A stretch of DNA of 54,818 nt from a virus. The DNA is taken from IMG/VR virus record IMGVR_UViG_3300008113_010961, positions 1 to 54,818 of that record; one strand, 5' to 3'. Positions 33,065-41,129 of the stretch are shown piece after piece. Made by a program: the position numbers and the translations under genes. The notes under the pieces are model-generated. The model worked only from the letters and a program-made list of their open reading frames with translations, did not search any database and was not told the DNA's origin. The number at the start of each line of letters is the position of its first letter. Position 1 is the stretch's first letter.

Positions 33065-35068
33065 TTAAACCAAAAAACTTGTCCCGTTTTTCATCACTAA
33101 GTTCAAGTCCTGACAGCCATTTAGTAATTCTAATAAATTTGCATCATGACTGGTTACAAATACCTGTTTTTCTCTGGCAAGCTCACAAATCATGTTATAA
33201 ATGCCTTCAACACCAACAGGATCTATGTTGCTGCTTACTTCATCTAAGAACACCAAACTTGGTGACCTTCCAGTGTTTAGAGTCATGACATGAGCAAAAG
33301 CTTGACTCAAAGCTAGGTTAATTCTTCTTCTTTGTCCGTTGCTAAGAATAGGATAACCCAAAGGTTTCTTATCAGGAAACTTTGTAATAGTTTCATTCAA
33401 TTCATTGTCAAAATTAACTTCCAATTTACCATCAATCAAAAATTGCAACCAATAGTTCAAGTTACCGTTTAATGCTGGTATTATCTCATCAACAATGTAT
33501 TTCCTAATGCCATTGTCACCAAAAGCAGTTGACCAGAATGCGTAGTAATCGGTTTCTGCAACAAGTGATTCTAACTGGTCATTCTTTTGCTTAATTTGAC
33601 TTGACAGTTCTGCTAGCTTGCCTTCACTTGAAGATATAAGACCGTCATATGGACACACGGTCTCTATTTCCTCTAATAGCTTTTTCATACTGTTTTTGCA
33701 TATTTTAATTTTTTCTTCTAAGCCGCCCTTCTTTGCTGAATTATCAGGTACTTTTATTTGCTGCAAGCTTGTCAATTTATTTCTTTTAATACGAAGATCG
33801 TTTTCAACAGTTTGTAATCCAGTCTTGTTAGACTGCATGTCTGTCTGAACTTTTAACAGATTTGCTTCGATTGTTTGAATTTCAGAATCTATTTGCTTGA
33901 TGTTTGCATCGGCATTCGCATACTTTACTTTTATTTCAGCTATTTCTGCCTCATGCTCTGCCTTAATTTTTTCGTAGTTTTCTGGCTTAACTTCACCAAA
34001 ACAATGTGAGCATACTACGCCGGCTTCCAGCTTGTCTATTTTTACAATAACTTCCTTGAGCTTTGTGGCATTAGCTATGCATTCTTTTTTCTCCAAACTA
34101 TGTGGCTGCTTCAATTCGTTTTGAGTGTTTTTAGCATTTAAGAGATTATTTACCTGCGTTTGCAGTTCATTTGTTTTGTTAACGAATTCATCTCGTTTGC
34201 CTTCAAGAACTTTTAACTGTTCTGTTATAACAGCAGCTTCTTTCTGTGCTGACTCATAGGCAAGAACATCTTCTTGCTTGTCGAGTTCTGCCAATTCTTT
34301 TTCAGCAATTTCGATTTCTTTACCTAAATTTTTGATTTCCTGTACTTTGGTTGTCTTCCAAATCTTTTTCTTTTCCGCATACATCTGCAAATTTTTGTTC
34401 TCATCAGAAACTGATTTTTCAACATAGATTATTTCTGTTTGTAAATTCTTTATTGATCCAGCGTGTTCCTTTTGCAGTGATTTTGCTGCTTCCAAATAGC
34501 TGCGATACTTCTCCAAGCTAAGCAAATTTTCAACTATGCTGCGTTTTTCCGCTGCATCGCATTCCAGAAAGGATGTGCTGTTATCGTCTGTGAAAACAAA
34601 TATGTTTATAAATGTTTGGTAATTAAGACCTATAATATCCTCAATTAACTTTTGTGTGGCTGGCATACCGCCAAGTGTTAATTCTTCAGCGTGGTCAAAA
34701 TCACCAGAATCAGATTTCCACAGTCTTAAAGTATCTGGTTTTCTCTTTCTTTCTATTTTGTAATTGTCCCAATAAATTTCAATCGCCAAACCTTTGGTGG
34801 TCTTGTTATGAACCACATCTTTGTGGCTGATTTTCTTGGGGCTTTTGATTGTTTTGCCAAATAGTCCATAAACAATTATTTCTGGAATACTGCTTTTGCC
34901 GCTTCCATTTGAGGAAAGCTTTTCTTCTTCGCCTTTGCGTAAGCTGTCTAGGTTCTTGCCTTTGACAAGAACAATGTTGCCATAACTGGCCAAGTGTAAG
35001 TCTATGCCATCTTCGCCAAAACACATAAAGTTTTTGGCGACTACTCGTTTGAAATTAATTTTTTGCAT
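33065..35068 (-). CDS. Recombination nuclease ATPase subunit, gp46-like (SbcC/Rad50 type)
   Basis: The 667-residue protein has the Rad50/SbcC layout. Walker A is NGSGKSS (K58). Long coiled coils (about 190-320 and 370-490) flank a zinc hook, VVCSHCFGEV. The second ATPase half has LSNGQRRRINLALSQAF (signature) and SLVFLDEVSSN (Walker B). I chose the ATG at 35068 because AAAGG lies about nine bases upstream; a TTG start at 35077 is less likely. It overlaps the end of the gp47-like gene by 14 bases, so the two are coupled. In T4 the gp46/gp47 complex resects DNA ends for recombination-dependent replication. Confidence 0.9.
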   Translation of the reverse strand: MQKINFKRVVAKNFMCFGEDGIDLHLASYGNIVLVKGKNLDSLRKGEEEKLSSNGSGKSSIPEIIVYGLFGKTIKSPKKISHKDVVHNKTTKGLAIEIYWDNYKIERKRKPDTLRLWKSDSGDFDHAEELTLGGMPATQKLIEDIIGLNYQTFINIFVFTDDNSTSFLECDAAEKRSIVENLLSLEKYRSYLEAAKSLQKEHAGSIKNLQTEIIYVEKSVSDENKNLQMYAEKKKIWKTTKVQEIKNLGKEIEIAEKELAELDKQEDVLAYESAQKEAAVITEQLKVLEGKRDEFVNKTNELQTQVNNLLNAKNTQNELKQPHSLEKKECIANATKLKEVIVKIDKLEAGVVCSHCFGEVKPENYEKIKAEHEAEIAEIKVKYANADANIKQIDSEIQTIEANLLKVQTDMQSNKTGLQTVENDLRIKRNKLTSLQQIKVPDNSAKKGGLEEKIKICKNSMKKLLEEIETVCPYDGLISSSEGKLAELSSQIKQKNDQLESLVAETDYYAFWSTAFGDNGIRKYIVDEIIPALNGNLNYWLQFLIDGKLEVNFDNELNETITKFPDKKPLGYPILSNGQRRRINLALSQAFAHVMTLNTGRSPSLVFLDEVSSNIDPVGVEGIYNMICELAREKQVFVTSHDANLLELLNGCQDLNLVMKNGTSFLV

Positions 35069-36128
35069 CGTCTGCAACCTTTATGATCTTATCACAAATT
35101 GTCATTAACTTCTGCTTGTCTAATTTCAAATCAACTATGTGATCAACATACTTTTCAAGTAAAGTGTTTTGATTTGCCATCAAGGTTTTTACATCTGCGA
35201 TTGCATGTTCGTCTTGCTTAACAACCTGTTTTTTAACTTGTACAGAAGATGCCTTAAGATCTTCCACAACCTTAGACATATTCTTTTTATGAGACAAGCT
35301 GTCGGTGTTTTCCGTTATAAGACAAACAAATCCATTAGCTAATTCTTCACTTGTGTAATTGTCAATTTCATCATCTTTGATGTAGAAGTGTTTCGGGCTA
35401 AATGTGTTTTCTATGTACTCAAGCTTGTTGGTATCAGAATCCAACAAAATAATGTGTTTCTTTTCGTGTGCTTCGCCAAATGATAATTGCAAAGGGCTAC
35501 CTATGTATTCAACAGTAGGCGACAACTTCTGCGCACTGTGATAGTGCCCAAAAAAAGCTCTTTTGTAATGATTGAATAAATCTCTTCCAACTATTGTCAT
35601 GTCACCATCATGTTCAATGACTACATCTGCAATACTACCGGCAGAATTTAATCTGGCTCCGTCCACTGCAATGTGTGCAAGTAAATAGGAATCTTTGATT
35701 CGATCTGCAAGTTTTGTAAGTTCTGCGACAGGGTCGTGTGTGTAAGGCATGAAATGCCAATTTACACCACAAATGGCTTGGGTTGATGTCTGATCAATTA
35801 CTTCATAATTTTTGAGTGCTTTGAATGGCCTAACACTGCTTACTGATAAATCTGTAGCAAACCAAAGATCATGATTGCCAAGAAGTAGGAATGTTTTAAA
35901 GCATTCATTTTGGTATTTTTCAAGAACATTGAAAACTTTGTTGTATGTTAGTGAATCAATCTTTTGTCTATCATGAAGCAAATCGCCGCCAAATAAAACG
36001 GCATCTACTTTCCTAGCTTTTGCTGTTTCAAACACCCATTCAAGAGCTTCAATGCAGTGTTGAAGTCTTTCTTGGCTTTTTTTGTGCGGATGTACATGAA
36101 CATCCGAAAAAAGTAGGAATTTTGGCAT
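35055..36128 (-). CDS. Recombination nuclease subunit, gp47-like (SbcD/Mre11 type)
   Basis: The 357-residue protein is a metallophosphoesterase of the Mre11/SbcD/gp47 group. Motifs in order are FLLFSDVHVHPH (D9, H11), AVLFGGDLLHDRQ, FLLLGNHDLWF and RAFFGHYHSAQ. After about residue 230 the helical C-terminal part would bind the ATPase subunit. It lies upstream of and overlaps the gp46-like gene, as in T4 where 47 and 46 are adjacent. No Shine-Dalgarno site is clear. It supplies the endo/exonuclease activity. Confidence 0.9.
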   Translation of the reverse strand: MPKFLLFSDVHVHPHKKSQERLQHCIEALEWVFETAKARKVDAVLFGGDLLHDRQKIDSLTYNKVFNVLEKYQNECFKTFLLLGNHDLWFATDLSVSSVRPFKALKNYEVIDQTSTQAICGVNWHFMPYTHDPVAELTKLADRIKDSYLLAHIAVDGARLNSAGSIADVVIEHDGDMTIVGRDLFNHYKRAFFGHYHSAQKLSPTVEYIGSPLQLSFGEAHEKKHIILLDSDTNKLEYIENTFSPKHFYIKDDEIDNYTSEELANGFVCLITENTDSLSHKKNMSKVVEDLKASSVQVKKQVVKQDEHAIADVKTLMANQNTLLEKYVDHIVDLKLDKQKLMTICDKIIKVADDAKN

Positions 36129-36164
36129 AACCTAATTCTACTTTTTTTCTGTTAATTTAGCAAG

Positions 36165-36536
36165 TTATTTTGCTTTTTCTTTTTTCTGTTGATCGAAGAA
36201 TTTATCCATCCTGTACCAAACATCTGTATTTTTGAGATCGATGTTGGTTGGCTGTTGTGGTGGGCCTCCCATGCCACCACCCAAACCTCCGCCCATATCA
36301 GGTGCTCCGCCTCCAAGTGGTGGCGCTCCTCCTCCCATTCCTCCTCCGGGTGGCGCTGCTCCTAATCCTCCTGCATCCCCACCAATTCCACCTGCTGGCA
36401 ATGGTGGTGCGCCTCCCATTCCACCTGCATCTCCTCCTGTTGGAGGTGCCGGTGCTGCTCCTGCTGCTCCCCCTGCTGGGGCTGCGTCGGCCTCTGTAAT
36501 TAGGCTTCTTACAAAATTCTTAAATGTAATCATCAT
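36165..36536 (-). CDS. Gly/Pro/Ala-rich protein with capsid-targeting-like leader (123 aa)
   Basis: The 123-residue product begins MMITFKNFVRSLITEADAAP. F-x-x-F is followed by I13-T14-E15 before A16, matching both T4 internal-protein leaders and the (L/I)-x-E cleavage rule. Residues about 18-95 are low complexity: Gly, Pro and Ala in short repeats (APAGGAAGAAP, GGAPPLPAGGIGG). The last 30 residues are charged (YRMDKFFDQQKKEKAK). Composition and leader match the larger gene at 13625. No Shine-Dalgarno site is present and TATAAATAAT abuts the ATG, so it is likely late-expressed. A disordered internal head protein or scaffold component is plausible. Confidence 0.65.
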   Translation of the reverse strand: MMITFKNFVRSLITEADAAPAGGAAGAAPAPPTGGDAGGMGGAPPLPAGGIGGDAGGLGAAPPGGGMGGGAPPLGGGAPDMGGGLGGGMGGPPQQPTNIDLKNTDVWYRMDKFFDQQKKEKAK

Positions 36537-36546
36537 ATTATTTATA
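36537..36546 (-). promoter_or_regulatory. TATAAATA late-type box abutting an ATG
   Basis: On the minus strand TATAAATAAT is followed directly by the ATG at 36536. It contains the exact T4 late core TATAAATA and there is no ribosome site. A second ATG follows immediately. The divergent gene at 36568 starts after a similar AT-rich stretch. Confidence 0.6.
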
Positions 36547-36567
36547 TCTAATTGATAAATATTTTAT

Positions 36568-37023
36568 ATGAAAACGTTCAGAACATGGCTGGAGGAAGTT
36601 TCTCCAACTGCTGAAGATGATCCCACATTGGCCGCAAGCCCTTCTCCTGAAGAGGCTATGGCCGCTCCTCAGCAAAAAATGACAACCAAACAATATCTTG
36701 AAAAGTATAAAATTAAGCCTTGGAAGGCTAGCAAAGAACAGATTTTAAGCTTCTGGAGAACTCTTTCTCCCGGCGCACCTATCGCTATAAAACCAATTCC
36801 TTATGACCATGAAGGGTCAACTATTCAGGAAGATACAGTGCGTATTACTGGCTCAAAGGAATTCATAGCCAGCGTTTTGACCAGATTGAAAGACTTTTTA
36901 AATTACGAAAACAAAGACACCAAAATTATGGCTGCCTATCGTCAAAGTCCTAGAAGTTTTCTACCGGGTAATAAAAATAGCTACATTTTCTATTTGCAAG
37001 TGATGGAACGTGGTAAGGATTGA
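36568..37023 (+). CDS. Protein with capsid-targeting-like leader (151 aa)
   Basis: The 151-residue product starts MKTFRTWLEEVSPTAEDD. F4-x-x-W7 is followed by L8-E9-E10 before V11, very close to the leader of T4 internal protein III (MKTYQEFIAEA). A Pro/Ala-rich spacer (about 20-40) leads to a compact basic domain from about residue 38: TTKQYLEKYKIKPWKASKEQ and ITGSKEFIASVLTRLKDFLN. No enzyme motif is recognised. No Shine-Dalgarno site is visible, as for its divergent neighbour. A packaged internal protein is the best guess. Confidence 0.62.
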   Translation: MKTFRTWLEEVSPTAEDDPTLAASPSPEEAMAAPQQKMTTKQYLEKYKIKPWKASKEQILSFWRTLSPGAPIAIKPIPYDHEGSTIQEDTVRITGSKEFIASVLTRLKDFLNYENKDTKIMAAYRQSPRSFLPGNKNSYIFYLQVMERGKD

Positions 37024-37178
37024 TATTCCGAATGATAAAATGTAAGCTCTTGCGTTTCTCTTATTTTGTCATCAATTCTTTCGGCAAGATCCTCCTGCTT
37101 CTTAGTCATGCCCGTAAATCTCTTTTCAATCTTATCAATAAGATCCCGATAAATCGACATATCTTCAAAGCTGTGCAT
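36990..37178 (-). CDS. Small coiled-coil-like protein (62 aa)
   Basis: The start at 37178 is set by GGAGG five bases upstream (strong). The 62-residue product is a charged helix with a heptad-like pattern (IYRDLIDKIEKRFTGMTKKQ and EDLAERIDDKIRETQ). It is convergent with, and overlaps by 34 bases, the end of the previous gene. TATACT lies upstream of the Shine-Dalgarno site. Function unknown; such short coiled coils often oligomerise or bind larger proteins. Confidence 0.5.
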   Translation of the reverse strand: MHSFEDMSIYRDLIDKIEKRFTGMTKKQEDLAERIDDKIRETQELTFYHSEYQSLPRSITCK

Positions 37179-37297
37179 CTTGACCTCCGTAAAAGTCACA
37201 TATAGTATAAATGACTCATGGGTCAAATAATTAATACATTTGTGTGGAAGATTTTTTAGCAAAAAGCCTAGAATTAATTATAGACAGAGGAACAACA

Positions 37298-38710
37298 ATG
37301 GCAAAAATAATTTTAAAAAACGATATTAGCCAAATTGTAACCACTAATGAAACTTTGGCTAAGTTTCTTTACGACAACTTGCGTTTTCGTGACCGCAATT
37401 ATTTTCATAATCGTGCCTATCGTCAGCGTATCTGGGATGGTTTTACAAACTTCTTTAACAAAAATAATGGCAAATTTCTAACTGGCCTGTTGCCAGAAAT
37501 ACTTATGGCTTGCAAAGCACACAAAGAAGAAGTTCAAATCTTAGATCAAAGAACAAAGGTTGACTTTGCGGTAAATGAAATAAATTCCACATTCTTGCAT
37601 TCTTGCACACCGGCTGGATCGCCTGTCATTACTCTTGAAGACTACCAAGTCGATTTGGTTAATTCTGCTATAAAAAATAAACGTGGAGTTATATTTGCTC
37701 CAACCAGCGCTGGCAAATCGTTGACCATGCTTTCAATTTTGAAATGCTTACCTGCCGGTACTAAAACTCTGGTTTTGCAAAACCGTAAAACCTTGGCTAT
37801 TCAGAACTATGAAGAATACACGAAATGGGGTCTGCATAACGTTGGAAGGATTTGGGGTGGAGTTGACGAACCAAATGACATCACAGTCAGTACTGTGCAA
37901 TCTATATCCAAAGCCGCTGATCTCTTGCCAGAGGTTGAAGTTCTTTTAGTCGATGAAATTCACGACATGATGAGTACCGCCCCCAAAGCCGTTTACCGCA
38001 TGTTAAAGAAATGCAGTGTTAGAATAGCAGTTAGTGCTACACCATTTAAATTTGGTGATAGCGACAAAATTCAAAAGTTTTATGTTAAAGGTTTTTTTGG
38101 CCCTCCTTTTAAAATTAAATCAACTGAGACTGGAATTGTTACAACACAGGAATTGCAAAACAGAGGAAGACTCTCAAAAAGCCGTTGCATATTCCACAAA
38201 ATTAACAGTCCTGACCTCGAATATGAATTGTATCAAGATGCCGTAAACCTTGGTATCGTTGAAAACAACACTTTGCATGAAAAGGTTGTTGAATTAGCTA
38301 CTGCCCAATCTGGCAGAACATTGATTCTTGTGGATCGTCTGGCACATGGCGATACACTGCAAAGTCTAATTCCAAATGCTCTCTGGGTTCAAGGCAAAGA
38401 CAATGATGAAACTCGCAAACAAGTAATTGAGCAACTACAAAAATCAGAAAATTGTATTGCAATTGCTACTCAAGGTATATTTAATACCGGAATTAACGTA
38501 TTTGTTCACACGTTAATTAATGCTGCGGGCGGCCAAGCTGATCATCAAATTATCCAAAGAATGGGTAGAGGTTTAAGAACTGCAAAGGACAAAGAAGAGT
38601 TGCTTTATATTGATTTCATATTTGAAACCAATCCTTATTTGCACAAACACAGTATGAAAAGAGTAAAGATTTTGCAGAAACAAGGGCATTCAATTGAAAT
38701 ATTAGATTAA
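37298..38710 (+). CDS. UvsW-like DNA helicase
   Basis: The 470-residue protein is a superfamily 2 helicase of the UvsW group. The first 100 residues (with NETLAKFLYDNLRFRDRNYF) would form the DNA-binding domain seen in UvsW. The helicase core has Walker A APTSAGKS (K140), DEIH (219-222), VSATPFKFG, and the late motif QRMGRGLRT. In T4, UvsW moves branched DNA, unwinds R-loops and helps switch replication to the recombination mode, together with gp46/47. I chose the ATG at 37298 (AGAGG eight bases upstream) rather than one at 37244. The gene overlaps the convergent small gene by four bases. Confidence 0.85.
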   Translation: MAKIILKNDISQIVTTNETLAKFLYDNLRFRDRNYFHNRAYRQRIWDGFTNFFNKNNGKFLTGLLPEILMACKAHKEEVQILDQRTKVDFAVNEINSTFLHSCTPAGSPVITLEDYQVDLVNSAIKNKRGVIFAPTSAGKSLTMLSILKCLPAGTKTLVLQNRKTLAIQNYEEYTKWGLHNVGRIWGGVDEPNDITVSTVQSISKAADLLPEVEVLLVDEIHDMMSTAPKAVYRMLKKCSVRIAVSATPFKFGDSDKIQKFYVKGFFGPPFKIKSTETGIVTTQELQNRGRLSKSRCIFHKINSPDLEYELYQDAVNLGIVENNTLHEKVVELATAQSGRTLILVDRLAHGDTLQSLIPNALWVQGKDNDETRKQVIEQLQKSENCIAIATQGIFNTGINVFVHTLINAAGGQADHQIIQRMGRGLRTAKDKEELLYIDFIFETNPYLHKHSMKRVKILQKQGHSIEILD

Positions 38711-39039
38711 GGATTGCCAGTCATGATGTCCACAATGTCTCCAATTGTGCCATCAATTTCATCTACAGAGTCCAATTGCTTCCTTCTTGGATCGTTTTCT
38801 GGCAATTCCTTGTAAAACTGCAGATTTTTAATGGTGTTTTTTACACCCATTTGCATTGAAGTGCCTTTAGGACCGGGAACTTCTTGGGTTTCAAGATTCC
38901 TTAAAGGCTGCTTTCTCAGTTCGCCACGGTTGCCTATTCCGCCTAAATCAAATGCACTACGAAGAATATCAAGATAATTATTTTCTTGATTCTGTATGGC
39001 TTCTTGGAGCCAGCTCGAAAATTCTAGTTTAACTGCCAT
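38707..39039 (-). CDS. Protein with capsid-targeting-like leader (110 aa)
   Basis: The 110-residue product starts MAVKLEFSSWLQEAIQNQEN. F7-x-x-W10 leads to L11-Q12-E13 before A14, a fit to the T4-type prohead cleavage rule. The rest is polar and probably helical with a Gly turn (RSAFDLGGIGNRGELRKQPL). There is no enzyme motif. It is alone on the minus strand, between UvsW and an unknown gene. No Shine-Dalgarno site is seen; TAAATATATTT precedes the ATG. Internal head protein is plausible. Confidence 0.58.
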   Translation of the reverse strand: MAVKLEFSSWLQEAIQNQENNYLDILRSAFDLGGIGNRGELRKQPLRNLETQEVPGPKGTSMQMGVKNTIKNLQFYKELPENDPRRKQLDSVDEIDGTIGDIVDIMTGNP

Positions 39040-39071
39040 AAATATATTTACAATGATGCTAGGTATTTTTA

Positions 39072-39887
39072 ATGAACTATAAAATGCTTTTTAAAGAATG
39101 GCTTGGAAAAAGTCCAGAAGTTAAGTATGGATTTAGGCCAAATGTCACTGCTATTCAAACTCCATTCTATGAGCTTGAACCCATCGAAGTATTTGACGTT
39201 GAAAAATGCCTTAATGCTTTGGCTGATACTGGAAGATTGGATGGCAAAGAAGCAAATGATATATGGAAGACTCAATTGTCATACGGACATGGACTAGGAA
39301 AGATTACAGTAACCAGCTCTCCATACGGATCTTATAAATTTGTAATACGAAGATATGTTCCAGATGCAGTAGGTAATCTAATTCCTTTGTGCAGACTTGT
39401 AATACCGCTAACAAATGATTACAACCACAGGGGTCCAAATGATCCCGGTGAGGAAATTCTTGCAGTCAAAATTTATGATAAACTAAAACAAATCATGTCT
39501 GAGCCTTATCCGGCTCCAAACAAGAATTATCAGAATAAATTTGCAAAATTAGTTTACAACTTCAGCAAGGCAGTCAAACTAAAACACCCAGCTATTATGG
39601 TTTATCAAGGTACTGTAAAGCTAGATGATAACAACTATATCATTAGTTTTACATTTAAAGGTTATGGAAATGGTGTTCCTAATTCACTGAAAGCCGAAGA
39701 ATTCCTTATCAACTGGCAATATCTTCCAGAAGTAGGGCTCTTACGATGCTGGGGATATGATGTTGTATCGCCTGTTAAACAAAGAGAGTGGCAGCCAGCA
39801 CCAAGCGAATGGGATGAATATTTTTCTCCAAACCAGCCAGAAAAACAAATCATGAGCTGTGTTATGGAAGCATTCATGACATATTAG
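39072..39887 (+). CDS. Protein of unknown function (271 aa)
   Basis: The 271-residue product begins MNYKMLFKEWLGKSPEVKYG. This has the F-x-x-W pattern of the leader group but lacks the Glu at the cut site. The body contains VFDVEKCLNALADTGRLDGK, a beta-rich centre (KITVTSSPYGSYKFVIRRYV) and an acidic Trp-rich end (QREWQPAPSEWDEYF). It is not a family I know. The start lacks a Shine-Dalgarno site and follows TATTTTTA. The 3' end overlaps the convergent gene by 14 bases. Confidence 0.58.
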   Translation: MNYKMLFKEWLGKSPEVKYGFRPNVTAIQTPFYELEPIEVFDVEKCLNALADTGRLDGKEANDIWKTQLSYGHGLGKITVTSSPYGSYKFVIRRYVPDAVGNLIPLCRLVIPLTNDYNHRGPNDPGEEILAVKIYDKLKQIMSEPYPAPNKNYQNKFAKLVYNFSKAVKLKHPAIMVYQGTVKLDDNNYIISFTFKGYGNGVPNSLKAEEFLINWQYLPEVGLLRCWGYDVVSPVKQREWQPAPSEWDEYFSPNQPEKQIMSCVMEAFMTY

Positions 39888-40563
39888 TCTCAAATGCAAA
39901 TAAATCTTGATAAATCTTTTTAGCATTATCCACGTTAAATTTATCAAAACTTACCGCATCCGTTCTTTCATACAGATCTTTTTTAATTTCTTCTGGCAAT
40001 TTTTTAACCCATTCCGACAAGTAAAAGTAAATTGGCTTTATTTTTTTTAAAATAGCAGCAGTTCTAACCTTGCTACTTTTTGAATTGAATGTCTCAAATG
40101 TTAAATTAGCACCGCAAATATTTTGTATTTCCTTTAAACTAACTATCAAATCATATTCCATGTCTGAATCTTGCATGGAATAAGTTTGTTTTGTTAACTT
40201 ATTGGCTTCTGCTACTAATTTCTTCCAATAGAACCAACGTCTTTCTGCTGGCTCTCCTGTTAAAATAACAGGCTCAACTAACACAGGTAAACCTTGTTGT
40301 TGTATCTTTTTAAACAGTGTTAATTGTGCTTTGATGAAATATTCGTATTCCTCTATGGTTTTGAATTGTCTTTCTTTAATTAACTTGAGAATTGTTCTAA
40401 AGAGAACACTTTTGCGTAAATTTTTTAATTGCGGTATTTTTGAATGCATGTATGTAGGGAAAAGCGTTCTTGAGTGTTTAATCCAGACGCAACATATTCT
40501 GTATGCCGTATCCTCTGGGCCTTCAAAATTAAATTTCATGCTTAGTTCTGGATCGTAATTCAT
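39874..40563 (-). CDS. Protein of unknown function (229 aa)
   Basis: The 229-residue product is helical and basic. It contains AYRICCVWIKHSRTLFPTYM, LFRTILKLIKERQFKTIEEY and a conserved-looking PVILTGEPAERRWFYWKKLV, ending in a helical stretch (IKKDLYERTDAVSFDKF). Trp/Arg-rich patches and Lys content suggest nucleic-acid contact, but no family is recognised. I chose the ATG at 40563 because AGGA lies about eight bases upstream; a longer frame to 40674 would lack any ribosome site. It lies next to the noncoding block that precedes the DNA polymerase. Confidence 0.55.
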   Translation of the reverse strand: MNYDPELSMKFNFEGPEDTAYRICCVWIKHSRTLFPTYMHSKIPQLKNLRKSVLFRTILKLIKERQFKTIEEYEYFIKAQLTLFKKIQQQGLPVLVEPVILTGEPAERRWFYWKKLVAEANKLTKQTYSMQDSDMEYDLIVSLKEIQNICGANLTFETFNSKSSKVRTAAILKKIKPIYFYLSEWVKKLPEEIKKDLYERTDAVSFDKFNVDNAKKIYQDLFAFETNMS

Positions 40564-40674
40564 AAGTTTAATCCTAGTCAGTTTATTTATGTTTGACAAT
40601 GGCGGAAGCACTAAAATATTGCATGCATGAGTAAGGCGAATTAACGGCCTGAAAGTACATCGAGTTTCCTTCAT

Positions 40675-41129
40675 AAAACTTGTGTTTTAACTGAACACCT
40701 GTGGAAATAAGGAAATGGAAAAACCATGCTGGGTCTTAATGATCAAGAATTCTTAACCTAGTCGGTTATTTATTCAGATCACTTAGGATGAACCCCTAGG
40801 GTACCCACGAGATCCTTAGTACTGGCAACAACAACAAGGTGTGCCTTATTCCAATCCAATTTAGGCGGGTAGTTCCATACAAGAATGAGTATTACTCAAG
40901 GTGGTATGGACAGGAATTAAGGTTAAGAGTTGTAAACAGTTAAGTAAGTCATTCGAGTATCTTAAAGACCCTTTAAACACAGTAGATAACACTTAAATTA
41001 TCTATTGTTTTTTAAAACGGCTCTTTAAGAACCCGCCCCTCGGTCTGTAGTGGTGATTAAAGAATTCTCATATCTCTTGCAATTTGTTATATTTGTGGTA
41101 GAATGTTAGAATTAATGCAAGGAGATTAC
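40675..41129. other. 455-base noncoding block with RNA-like structure, upstream of the DNA polymerase
   Basis: I see no reading frame of useful length here, which is unusual in this compact genome. Stem candidates are TAACC/GGTTA (40754-40758 with 40764-40768), a nested hairpin TCCATAC/GTATGGA (40874-40880 with 40904-40910) enclosing TGAGT/ACTCA (40886-40890 with 40894-40898), and a long-range GC pairing GGCGGGT/ACCCGCC (40864-40870 with 41031-41037). A hairpin plus T tract lies at 40983-41013. It could be a small RNA, a leader of the polymerase gene or a replication origin. No tRNA, RNase P, tmRNA or group I intron core could be recognised. Confidence 0.5.
40983..41013 (+). terminator. Weak terminator-like hairpin in the noncoding block
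   Basis: TAGATAA (40983-40989), loop of eight, TTATCTA (40998-41004), then TTGTTTTTT. The stem has only one GC pair, so termination would be weak, but the T tract is long. Confidence 0.4.

Noticed and set aside
36232-36555. Plus-strand Pro/Gly-rich frame
   Set aside because: It is antisense to the Gly/Pro/Ala-rich gene at 36165. The minus-strand gene has a leader and a late-type promoter box, so the plus frame is a complement artefact.
40564-40674. Upstream extension of the 229-residue gene at 39874
   Set aside because: The ATG at 40674 has no ribosome site, while AGGA precedes the ATG at 40563. The extra residues look unlike the rest, though they cannot be excluded.
40675-41129. Group I intron or tRNA-like RNA in the noncoding block
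   Set aside because: I could not find the P/Q/R/S core elements, an interrupted gene on either side, or a cloverleaf. The polymerase gene is complete without splicing.
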